Of a stretch of DNA of 64,000 nucleotides, positions 17,502-24,841 are shown piece after piece (position 1 is the first letter of the stretch; the number at the start of each line of letters is the position of its first letter). A program made the translations under genes and the position numbers. The notes beneath the pieces are model-generated. The model was not told the origin of the DNA and made no database searches. It saw only the letters and a list, made by a program, of their open reading frames with translations. This stretch comes from JALQTD01 sp965656785 (GTDB lineage: Bacteria > Bacteroidota > Bacteroidia > Flavobacteriales_D > Sanyastnellaceae): NCBI GenBank assembly GCA_965656785.1, contig CBFHLY010000001.1:1-64000 (forward strand), read 5' to 3'.

Positions 17502-18890
17502 TCATCGCTCCGGAACGTCGCACAACTTGTACAACAAGTGTCGCCGATCCTGCGCATCGCGTTCGCGTGTGATGAAAGCCACCCCGTGACGCGATTGGAA
17601 GGCCGCATTCATTCGCCGAATGGCTCGTGCCCTACGGCTGCGTTGAGAATCTTCCGATACTTCCGGACCGATCCCCAACAATTCATTCATCTCCAATGCA
17701 TTCATCAACCGCTTGGGTTGAGCCAACAGCTGCTCCACCAATTCGTAATCAGCATCCTCATCGACCACAACCACCTTGGGCGGTTTAGCCTTTTGTTGCC
17801 CCCCCTCAACCACGGGCGCCTCCACCGACTTCGGTTTCTTTCGAAACCTCAACCACCCGCCAACGCCCAAAGCCAGCAACACCAATCCCGCACCACCCGC
17901 ATACATCGGCCACGATGCTGCATTTTCCTGTTCCAACGGCTCGAAAAACGGGTGGGACTTCGAATTTTCGAACTGCTGCTTCAAGTCCAACCGATCCACC
18001 TGCCAATCCCCTCTTGCATCCCGAACCATCCAGTGAATGACATCACCCCGAACTCCCCATGCGTCGTGCAGCGGCACACGCGCCAACGTATACTGCGGGA
18101 TTTCGACAAATTCACGGGAGTTCACATTCAAGACGCCACCGGTTGACACCCCGAAAATGAGGGCAAACTCCTCCGCATCGTACACGTGAAAATCCCCCAA
18201 CAGTTCAGACAACTTTTCGGGCATGCTCGCCACCCGACTCCACTGCAAATCCACCAGGTTCAAACTCCAAATGGTCCGAGGAGAAATGACTTCGCCACGT
18301 TCATCTTGCTGCTCCACCAAATTCCCTAGCATCCACCACTCGTTCTCACCGACATTCACGATGCGTCGGTTGTGAGCAGCAGCCGGCTCCAAACCCTTCA
18401 CCTTCAACAAATCCCAACCCTTCAACACGTTGAAAACAAACAGATTCGAGTGGTTTTTGTAGATGCCCGTCCCACCCAGGGTGTACAACTTGCCTTGGCG
18501 CATGGTGGCGTATGCCCCCTGGTTGACGCCAACGGCTTGTTCGGTTGAACGGGACTTCGATCCCGTGTTCCAGCTGACGGCGTCGTGCCGGCCATCCACC
18601 CAAAAAATGGTGTCCAAACCAAAAAACCAATGTGCCAAATTCGAACGGCCCTCCGCAATCCGCAATTCACTCAAACGCCATTCAGCCAGGACCGGAAGCA
18701 ACGTCGTGTCACGTAATTTATCAATCATTCGATCGGCATCACGTTGTGGAAGCACAACCGGATTCACCTCCTCAGCCTGAGCGAACATGGGGGATACAGC
18801 TCCCGTGCAGAACACCCAAACCATGAAAATCAATCGGGGCAAGGACGAGCTAAAATCAAGTGAATGCGATGATTTTGACGTGAATTTCAA
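17502..18890 (-). CDS. Kelch-like extracytoplasmic domain, one membrane helix and cytoplasmic helix-turn-helix-like tail
   Basis: A 462-residue protein with an N-terminal signal or anchor segment (about residues 17-38, ending MFAQA), a 280-residue extracytoplasmic region with kelch-like strands (GKLYTLGGTGIY, LFVFNVLKGWD, EWWMLGN), a membrane helix at about 327-346 and a basic cytoplasmic tail. Residues about 381-457 (YELVEQLL, NALEMNELLGI, QRSRRARAIRRMN) look like a winged-helix DNA-binding domain common in Bacteroidota membrane-bound regulators. The topology suggests a one-component sensor that binds DNA from the membrane. There is no partner gene; only tRNAs flank it. The function is inferred from shape only. 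Confidence 0.55.
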   Translation of the reverse strand: MKFTSKSSHSLDFSSSLPRLIFMVWVFCTGAVSPMFAQAEEVNPVVLPQRDADRMIDKLRDTTLLPVLAEWRLSELRIAEGRSNLAHWFFGLDTIFWVDGRHDAVSWNTGSKSRSTEQAVGVNQGAYATMRQGKLYTLGGTGIYKNHSNLFVFNVLKGWDLLKVKGLEPAAAHNRRIVNVGENEWWMLGNLVEQQDERGEVISPRTIWSLNLVDLQWSRVASMPEKLSELLGDFHVYDAEEFALIFGVSTGGVLNVNSREFVEIPQYTLARVPLHDAWGVRGDVIHWMVRDARGDWQVDRLDLKQQFENSKSHPFFEPLEQENAASWPMYAGGAGLVLLALGVGGWLRFRKKPKSVEAPVVEGGQQKAKPPKVVVVDEDADYELVEQLLAQPKRLMNALEMNELLGIGPEVSEDSQRSRRARAIRRMNAAFQSRHGVAFITRERDAQDRRHLLYKLCDVPER

Positions 18891-18908
18891 AACGTTCAGT
18901 GTATTTCA

Positions 18909-18936
18909 CAAATATATCATTTCACATCCTTTCAAA
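18909..18936 (-). promoter_or_regulatory. Bacteroidota-type promoter of the kelch-like gene
   Basis: Minus strand: TTTG (18936-18933), 16 bases, then TATATTTG (18916-18909), an exact TAnnTTTG -7 box, in strongly AT-rich DNA. Transcription would start about a dozen bases before the ATG. The spacer is slightly shorter than usual. Confidence 0.5.
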
Positions 18937-18970
18937 TACGTTTCACCTAATTTTTGTGCCATCATGAAAT

Positions 18971-18996
18971 AAAAAAAACCCCGGATCTCTCCGGGG
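18971..18996 (-). terminator. Intrinsic terminator after the tRNA with CAT anticodon
   Basis: Hairpin CCCCGGA (18979-18985), loop TCTC, TCCGGGG (18990-18996). On the minus strand it is followed by eight T (18978-18971) and lies just downstream of the tRNA. Confidence 0.82.
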
Positions 18997-19009
18997 TTCC
19001 TTTCCGCTG

Positions 19010-19083
19010 TGCGCCCAGCAGGACTTGAACCTGCGACCAATGGATTATGAGTCCACTGCTCTAACCAACTGAGCTATGGGCGC
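19010..19083 (-). tRNA. tRNA with CAT anticodon (Ile2 or elongator Met)
   Basis: Cloverleaf on the minus strand: acceptor GCGCCCA/TGGGCGC, D arm with TTGGTTAGAGC, anticodon stem GTGGA/TCCAT around CTCATAA (anticodon CAT), T arm GCAGG-TTCAAGT-CCTGC. The acceptor has a paired G1-C72, so it is not an initiator. The variable and T-arm part (TTGGTCGC, TTCAAGTCC) looks more like tRNA-Ile2, whose C34 is changed to lysidine by TilS, than elongator Met; I cannot decide firmly. CCA is not encoded. Confidence 0.9.
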
Positions 19084-19154
19084 AATGACGAAGGCCAAAA
19101 ATAGCGCACCCGCCAACGTTTCCAACATCCCCACACGTGATGTAGCTTGCACCC

Positions 19155-20180
19155 ATGTCGCGCGCAAGATGGCAACCAGCGGTTTGGGGATTGGCTTCGG
19201 TTTGGGGCGTTGCCGAGGCCGGATTGGGCGGGGTCATGCACGGGCTCAAGCTGCCGTTCACCGGATTGACCGTCGGAGGCGTTGCCGTCGCCGTCCTCAT
19301 CGTGCTGGCCGCCCACGAACGCGGGCTCTACGGAACCTCGCCTTCCAGCAAGCGGTCCACGAGGCTGCTGCTCGAAGTCACGGCGACCATCCTGCTCATC
19401 AAGGCATTGGCCAGCCCCCATTCCCCGGTCACCGCCTATGTTGCCGTCGCCTTTCAGGGCGCCCTGGCGGCTTTGCTGTTTCGCATCATCCCCGCGTTTC
19501 GGTGGGCCGCTGTGCTGTTCGCCTTGCTCGCGATGATCGAATCGGCCACGCAGAAGTTGCTCATGATGGTCCTCGTTTACGGCCACGCCTTCATCGATGC
19601 CTTGGATGCGCTGACCGGCTATGCTTCAGGCCAAATCGCAGCCACAGGACTCCACCTGCCCCTCTCAAGTTCCCTCCTGCTCGGCCTGTTCCTTGCCCTG
19701 TATTCCAGCTGGGGCCTGCTCCTCGGCGCCACGGTCGGTCGCTGGCCTGAACGGGCCCAAACGCTCGGAGCTGAACTCGCCGTGGCATGGCGCAACTCGA
19801 AGTTCGAAGAGCCGGCGGAAGTTGCGGAACGAAAGAAGCGCCGCGGAGGGTGGGGCGTACTCTTCGTGCTGATCGCTGTGTTGGCCGCGGCAGGAGCGGG
19901 CTGGAACGAATTGGGGTGGCTTGTGGTGCGGACGGTCGTCATCACCGGGCTGTTGTTTTGGGGAGTGGGGCCGCTCGTGCGGTGGGCGGTGGAGCGGCGA
20001 GCGAGTGCGGCGCGGCGGGGTTTGGCCTTGCAGCTCATCGCGACGTTCAGTGAACAGCGGAAGCGGTTTCAGTGGGCCTTTCTGCGCGCTCGGCGGCTGC
20101 ACCCTGTTTGGCGCATGCCGCTGGTGGGGCTCGAACATTGGATCTTGTTGAACCTTGTCCTGCCGCCCGATGCCGATTGA
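19155..20180 (+). CDS. Polytopic membrane protein of the molybdopterin-enzyme module
   Basis: A 341-residue protein with about seven hydrophobic segments and a basic cytoplasmic loop near residues 215-230 (AERKKRRGG). I do not recognise a family. The N-terminal half (GVMHGLKLPFTGLTVGG) recalls integral membrane subunits of vitamin or metal transporters, but no ATPase pair is adjacent. Its last 11 bases overlap the THEP1-MobA gene, and FdhD and a molybdopterin oxidoreductase follow, so it may serve substrate or metal uptake, or anchoring, for that system. TAGCTTG 12 bases before the start resembles a -7 promoter box. Confidence 0.6.
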   Translation: MSRARWQPAVWGLASVWGVAEAGLGGVMHGLKLPFTGLTVGGVAVAVLIVLAAHERGLYGTSPSSKRSTRLLLEVTATILLIKALASPHSPVTAYVAVAFQGALAALLFRIIPAFRWAAVLFALLAMIESATQKLLMMVLVYGHAFIDALDALTGYASGQIAATGLHLPLSSSLLLGLFLALYSSWGLLLGATVGRWPERAQTLGAELAVAWRNSKFEEPAEVAERKKRRGGWGVLFVLIAVLAAAGAGWNELGWLVVRTVVITGLLFWGVGPLVRWAVERRASAARRGLALQLIATFSEQRKRFQWAFLRARRLHPVWRMPLVGLEHWILLNLVLPPDAD

Positions 20181-21201
20181 ACTGTTGTCCTTTCCGGTGC
20201 AGTCGGGCAAAACCACGTGGCTCCAGCGGCAATTCGGTCAGCGCTCCGACGTGTTCGGCTTCTTGACACCCGGCGACCCCGAGCACCGCGTGCTGCGGCT
20301 CTTGCCCTCGGGAATCGAGGTGCCTTACGTGGCAGCACCCGGGGCGCCCGCCATCGAAATCGGACGGTTTCGCCTCAACCCCAATGCGTTCCATCAAGGC
20401 TTGGAGCACCTGATGTCCGCCCTCGACCACCCCGAATGCCGGATCCTCTTGGTCGACGAAATCGGCCCCCTCGAGGTGCGCCAAAACCGCGGGTTCGCCC
20501 CCGGCATCGACGCCTTCATTCAAGCCGCCAAGGCCCGGGAAGACGTTGTGACCTTCCTCGTCGTCCGCGACTTCCTGATGGACGAGGCGCGCGAGCGCTG
20601 GCAACTTCACGCAGAACCCGCAAACCGACCCGAACTTTTCGAGCCGGTTCGGCCCCGCGTGGGCCTCGTGCTCGCGGGAGGAGAAAGCCGCCGGATGGGC
20701 CGCGACAAGGCCTTCATGCTGCGGTCCCGCGTCCCCGCCTACGCCCACAGCGCAGCGCAACTCGCTCCCCATTGCGAGACCCTGCTCATCAGCGGTCCTC
20801 AGGAATACCCGCCATTTGAGGGCCTGCCCGATGCCCAGGAGTTTGCCGGATGCGGTCCACTCAGCGGCGTGCTCTCGGCGGCCCAGCGGTTTCCCCACCA
20901 CGACCTGTTCGTTCTGGGGGTGGATTATCCCGACTTGAAGCCTGAAGCGCTGCACCGGCTCACCGTGGGTCGCATGCTGACTGGGAAAAGCACGTGCTTT
21001 CGTCAAGCGGAAGGAGGTGGATTGGAGCCGCTGGTCGCGATTTACCGCAAGGAGGACCTCGATGAACTGCAGGGGTGGTTCGCCGAGGGGAGGGAGTCGC
21101 TGCGGAAGTTTCTGGAACGGTGCGACGTGTGTGCGTTGCCGCACGATGCGCGGTTGGGGTTGGTGAGCGTGGATGCACCGAGGGGAAGGGATTTGGGCTG
21201 A
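20170..21201 (+). CDS. Fusion of THEP1-like NTPase and molybdenum cofactor guanylyltransferase (MobA)
   Basis: A 343-residue two-domain protein. Residues 1-155 form a small P-loop NTPase of the THEP1 kind: VQSGKTTWL (10-18) as Walker A and ILLVDEIGPLE (92-102) as the Walker B motif typical of that family. Residues 163-343 are MobA-like, with the signature LAGGESRRMGRDKA (168-181) and a second block around VLGVDYPDL, and would attach GMP to molybdopterin to make MGD. The frame shows no break between the halves. The start overlaps the membrane-protein gene. FdhD follows 20 bases after the stop. A combined role in cofactor maturation for the downstream oxidoreductase is inferred. Confidence 0.75.
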   Translation: MPIELLSFPVQSGKTTWLQRQFGQRSDVFGFLTPGDPEHRVLRLLPSGIEVPYVAAPGAPAIEIGRFRLNPNAFHQGLEHLMSALDHPECRILLVDEIGPLEVRQNRGFAPGIDAFIQAAKAREDVVTFLVVRDFLMDEARERWQLHAEPANRPELFEPVRPRVGLVLAGGESRRMGRDKAFMLRSRVPAYAHSAAQLAPHCETLLISGPQEYPPFEGLPDAQEFAGCGPLSGVLSAAQRFPHHDLFVLGVDYPDLKPEALHRLTVGRMLTGKSTCFRQAEGGGLEPLVAIYRKEDLDELQGWFAEGRESLRKFLERCDVCALPHDARLGLVSVDAPRGRDLG

Positions 21202-21221
21202 AATCGCGTACTTTCGGAGGA

Positions 21222-22031
21222 ATGGAAGGAACGTGGAACACGCCCGTGGTGCGCTGCTTTGCGGCGGGTGAGCGGACGGAGGTGGAGGATGTGGTGGCGG
21301 TGGAGGAGCCGTTGGAAATCCGCGTCGTGGAGGGGGGCGAGCTCCGGACGCTGTCGGTGACGATGCGGACGCCGGGGGCGGATGCGGATTTGGCCCGCGG
21401 ATTCCTCTTCACGGAAGGCGCGATTGCGGCAGGCGATGCATTGGGCCAAATCCACGAGCAGCCCCACGCCGTTGACGTCCACCTGCGCACCCCGCTGCGC
21501 GCCGACTGGGCCCAGCTCGAACGGCACGTCTACGTGAGCTCATCCTGCGGCGTCTGCGGCAAAACCTCCCTCGACGCGGTGCGCCAAACCTGCGCCTACC
21601 CGGCCCCCGAGTGCACCATCGCCCCCGCCGTGTTGCGCTCCCTGCCCGATCGGCTCCGGCAAGCCCAACGCGCCTTCGCCACCACCGGCGGCATCCACGC
21701 AGCCGGCTGGTTCGCCCTCGACGGCACGCTCCTCGCCCACGCCGAGGACGTCGGCCGCCACAACGCCCTCGACAAGCTCATCGGCCGCCTCCTCCACGAA
21801 GGCAACATCCCCCTCGCCCCCGGCATCGTGCTCCTCAGCGGGCGCGCCAGTTTCGAACTCATCCAAAAAGCCCGGCTCGCCGGCGCCGCCATCGTTGCGG
21901 CCGTCGGCGCACCCTCCAGCCTCGCGGTCGAATTGGCCGCGGACGGCAACCTCACCCTTGCGGGATTTGTCCGGAACGACCGCTTCAACGTCTATTCCGG
22001 AGCCCACCGCATCGAACCCGAACGCCCATGA
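21222..22031 (+). CDS. fdhD: FdhD sulfurtransferase for formate dehydrogenase-type enzymes
   Basis: A 269-residue FdhD. The family moves sulfur from a cysteine desulfurase to the Mo/W-bis-MGD cofactor of formate dehydrogenases. The catalytic loop is SSSCGVCGK with Cys109 and Cys112; LSVTMRTPG and DVGRHNALDKLIG are other conserved stretches. The ATG chosen has a strong GGAGG directly before it and removes a long unlikely extension. TACTTTCG at 21209-21216 could be a -7 box, giving an internal promoter. It overlaps the next small gene by ATGA. Confidence 0.9.
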   Translation: MEGTWNTPVVRCFAAGERTEVEDVVAVEEPLEIRVVEGGELRTLSVTMRTPGADADLARGFLFTEGAIAAGDALGQIHEQPHAVDVHLRTPLRADWAQLERHVYVSSSCGVCGKTSLDAVRQTCAYPAPECTIAPAVLRSLPDRLRQAQRAFATTGGIHAAGWFALDGTLLAHAEDVGRHNALDKLIGRLLHEGNIPLAPGIVLLSGRASFELIQKARLAGAAIVAAVGAPSSLAVELAADGNLTLAGFVRNDRFNVYSGAHRIEPERP

Positions 22032-22390
22032 AACTCCGGATCAAAGGCCCGTCCATCCGCCTGCGCCTCTCCCAAACCGAAGTCCGCACCCTCGCCGCCA
22101 CCGGCCGGTGCGCCGAAGCCACCCCCCTCCCCGGCGGCACCTTCACCTACACCCTGCAAACCGGCCCCGCCTATGCGGCACACCTCGACGGCTCCACCCT
22201 GACCGTCCAGGTCCCCGAAGCCGTCGCCACCGCATGGGCCGAAAGCGACCAAGTCAGCCTCTCCTCCACCCTCGTCCTCGAGGACGGCACCGAAGTCAAG
22301 CTCCTCATCGAGAAGGACTTCCAGTGCCTCGCCCCCGACCGCGACGAGGACGAGTCCGACCTCTTCCCCAACCCCAACCCGCACTGCTGA
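22028..22390 (+). CDS. Small DUF7009-like protein between FdhD and molybdopterin oxidoreductase
   Basis: A 120-residue soluble protein starting MKLRIKGPSIRLRLSQTEV, an N-terminus I associate with the Bacteroidota DUF7009 family; the rest is beta-rich with an acidic tail (DRDEDESD) ending in Cys. It is translationally coupled on both sides: its ATG overlaps the fdhD stop and its stop overlaps the oxidoreductase start. The tight coupling suggests a chaperone or accessory subunit for the oxidoreductase, but no catalytic motif is visible. Confidence 0.6.
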   Translation: MKLRIKGPSIRLRLSQTEVRTLAATGRCAEATPLPGGTFTYTLQTGPAYAAHLDGSTLTVQVPEAVATAWAESDQVSLSSTLVLEDGTEVKLLIEKDFQCLAPDRDEDESDLFPNPNPHC

Positions 22391-24681
22391 TGGCCTCTCA
22401 CCGCAAACGCGCGAACCCCGAACCGCCGGAAGAGCTGCTCGATCTCAAGCGCAGCGCTCCGGACGATTCCGCTGCAGGCGCGACCGGCGTGGCCGTGGCT
22501 GTACAGCACGTCTTCTCGGAAATGCCCGTGGCGCGGGGCGTCAAGTCATTGTTCTCCCTGAACCAGCACGGGGGGGTGGACTGCCCGGGATGCGCTTGGC
22601 CCGACCCGGACGACGAGCGGTCGCGGCTCGGGGAGTACTGCGAGAACGGGGCGAAGGCCATCGCGGAGGAAGCGACGAGCAAGCGCCTCACGCCCGCGTT
22701 TTTCGCGGAACACGACGTGGCGTCGTTGGCGGAACTGAACGATTATGAAATCGGCAAGAAGGGCCGCATCGCCCAGCCGATGGTGCTCGAAAAGGGTGCG
22801 AACCACTACACGCCCATCAGCTGGGACGCGGCGTTCGAGCGGATTGCGGGGCACCTGAAGGCCTGCGCTTCGCCGCATGAAGCGCTGTTCTATACGAGCG
22901 GGCGGACGAGCAACGAGGCGGCGTTTTTGTACCAGCTGTTCGTGCGGGCGTTTGGGACGAACAACCTGCCGGATTGCAGCAACATGTGCCACGAGTCGAG
23001 TGGCGTGGCGCTGGGCGAGTCGCTGGGCATCGGCAAGGGCAGCGTGAAGTTGGAGGACTTTTACGAGGCGGAGGCGATTGTGATTTTGGGCCAAAACCCA
23101 GGCACCAACCACCCGCGCATGCTGTCCGCCCTCCAAAAGGCCAAGGAAAACGGCGCGGTCATCCTGTCGGTCAATCCGCTCATCGAAGCCGGCCTGGTGG
23201 CCTTCAAGAACCCGCAGCAAGTGCGCGGCGCCATCGGCCTCAAAGCGCGGCTCACCGACCTGTACCTTCAAGTGCGCATCAACGGCGACCTGCCGCTCCT
23301 CCAAGCCCTCTCGAAGCTCCTCCTGGAAGCCGGCGCCATCGACCCCGACTTCATCGCCTCGAAAACCCACGGCTTCGACGCCTGGAAAGCGCACCTCGAA
23401 GCGGCCTCGCTCGACGACCTCATCGCCGACAGCGGCGTCCCGCGCGAGGACGTCATGGCGGCCTTCGAACTGCTGCGCGGGCGCAAGCGCATCATCGCGT
23501 GCTGGGCGATGGGGCTGACCCAACAGCGCAACGCAGTGGCGACCATCCAAGAAGTGGTGAACCTCCTGCTGGCGAAGGGCAGCATCGGCAAACCCGGCGC
23601 CGGCACCTGCCCCGTGCGCGGCCATTCGAACGTGCAGGGCGACCGCACCATGGGCATCTTCGAGAAGCCGCCCGCGGCCTTGCTCGACGCGCTCGAGCGG
23701 GAATTCCAGTTCTCCCCGCCCCGCGAGCACGGCCTCGACGTCGTGGACGGCATCCGCGCCATGCACGACGGGCGCATCCGGGTGTTCTTCGCGATGGGCG
23801 GGAACTTCCTGAGCGCGACGCCTGACACACACTACACGGCGGAAGCGCTGGAACGGTGCGCCTTGACCGTTCACGTTTCGACGAAATTGAATCGGTCGCA
23901 CCTCGTGACAGGGGAGGAAGCGATGATCCTGCCGTGCCTCGCGCGGACGGACGAAGACCTGAATTCAGCGGGCGAACGGCAGTTCGTGACGACCGAGAAT
24001 TCCATGGGCGTGGTGCAGGCTTCGAAGGGCAACCTGCGGCCAGTTTCGGACGAACTCCTCAGCGAACCCGCCATCGTCTGCCGGCTGGCGGAAGCGACGT
24101 TGGGGGCTGCGCCGGTGCCGTGGACCGAGCTCGCGGACGATTACGACCAAATCCGCAACCTCATCGAGCGCACCATCCCCGGCTTCGAAAACTACAACGC
24201 GCGCGTCCGTGAACGGGGCGGCTTCTACCTCCCCAATTCCGCGCGGATCGGCGATTTCCCAACGGCGAGCACGGGCAAGGCGAACTTCACCGTTTCAGTC
24301 GCCGAGCCCCTCGACCTCGAAGGGCACGACTTCATCATGATGACCCTGCGCAGCCACGACCAGTTCAACACGACCATTTACGGGCTGGACGACCGGTACC
24401 GCGGGGTCCGCAACGAACGCCGCGTCGTCTTCCTGAACGAGGAGGAATGCGCGGAACGCAACTGGAAGGAGGGCGACCTCGTGGACCTCATCAACCGGAG
24501 CGGCGGGCGCGAACGGGTCGCGCGGCTGTTCATCGTTGTGCCGTATAACATCCCGCGGGGCTGCGCTGCCACGTACTTCCCCGAAGCGAACGTCCTGGTG
24601 CCCATCGACCGAGTCGCGCGCAAGAGCAACACGCCGACCTCGAAGTTCGTCCCCATGAACGTGGTACCGCATCGGCACTGA
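22390..24681 (+). CDS. FdhF/YdeP-family molybdopterin oxidoreductase
   Basis: A 763-residue bis-MGD enzyme of the formate dehydrogenase alpha type, the usual size for YdeP proteins. DCPGCAWPD gives Cys65 and Cys68, with Cys84 further on, so the N-terminal Fe-S motif differs from the standard four-Cys pattern. SNMCHESSG lines up with the active-site segment of formate dehydrogenase H: Cys200 stands where Sec occurs there, followed by His201. YTSGRTSNEAAF and GQNPGTNHPRM are cofactor-binding blocks; the C-terminal domain (LRSHDQFNTTIYG) completes the fold. The start overlaps the upstream stop as TGATG. The true substrate may be formate or an unknown compound. Confidence 0.85.
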   Translation: MASHRKRANPEPPEELLDLKRSAPDDSAAGATGVAVAVQHVFSEMPVARGVKSLFSLNQHGGVDCPGCAWPDPDDERSRLGEYCENGAKAIAEEATSKRLTPAFFAEHDVASLAELNDYEIGKKGRIAQPMVLEKGANHYTPISWDAAFERIAGHLKACASPHEALFYTSGRTSNEAAFLYQLFVRAFGTNNLPDCSNMCHESSGVALGESLGIGKGSVKLEDFYEAEAIVILGQNPGTNHPRMLSALQKAKENGAVILSVNPLIEAGLVAFKNPQQVRGAIGLKARLTDLYLQVRINGDLPLLQALSKLLLEAGAIDPDFIASKTHGFDAWKAHLEAASLDDLIADSGVPREDVMAAFELLRGRKRIIACWAMGLTQQRNAVATIQEVVNLLLAKGSIGKPGAGTCPVRGHSNVQGDRTMGIFEKPPAALLDALEREFQFSPPREHGLDVVDGIRAMHDGRIRVFFAMGGNFLSATPDTHYTAEALERCALTVHVSTKLNRSHLVTGEEAMILPCLARTDEDLNSAGERQFVTTENSMGVVQASKGNLRPVSDELLSEPAIVCRLAEATLGAAPVPWTELADDYDQIRNLIERTIPGFENYNARVRERGGFYLPNSARIGDFPTASTGKANFTVSVAEPLDLEGHDFIMMTLRSHDQFNTTIYGLDDRYRGVRNERRVVFLNEEECAERNWKEGDLVDLINRSGGRERVARLFIVVPYNIPRGCAATYFPEANVLVPIDRVARKSNTPTSKFVPMNVVPHRH
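23084..23096. repeat. Iterated palindrome TTTTGG-G-CCAAAA, copy 3
   Basis: Perfect 13-base form inside the molybdopterin oxidoreductase gene; read as Leu-Gly-Gln. Confidence 0.6.
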
Positions 24682-24718
24682 TGTGCTCGGGCGACGCGTT
24701 GCTTCACTCGAATTGAAA

Positions 24719-24755
24719 TCCCCACTTTGCTCGGGTTTTTCCCGAAAATTGGGGA
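24719..24755. terminator. Possible bidirectional terminator between convergent genes
   Basis: Nested inverted repeats in the gap between the convergent oxidoreductase and RNase R genes: outer TCCCCA (24719-24724) and TGGGGA (24750-24755), inner TCGGG (24731-24735) and CCCGA (24741-24745) around TTTTT. The T run is in the loop, so termination is only a guess. Confidence 0.4.
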
Positions 24756-24841
24756 AATCCCTGAGGCTCTGACCCGAAAGCGCGCCCCCGAAGCCCTATT
24801 TGGGGATTACAATCATAGCCGACGAAAAAATTCCAAAGCCT

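Noticed and set aside
22990..22994. Selenocysteine insertion in the molybdopterin oxidoreductase
   Set aside because: The aligned active-site codon is TGC (Cys200), not TGA, so no Sec is needed.
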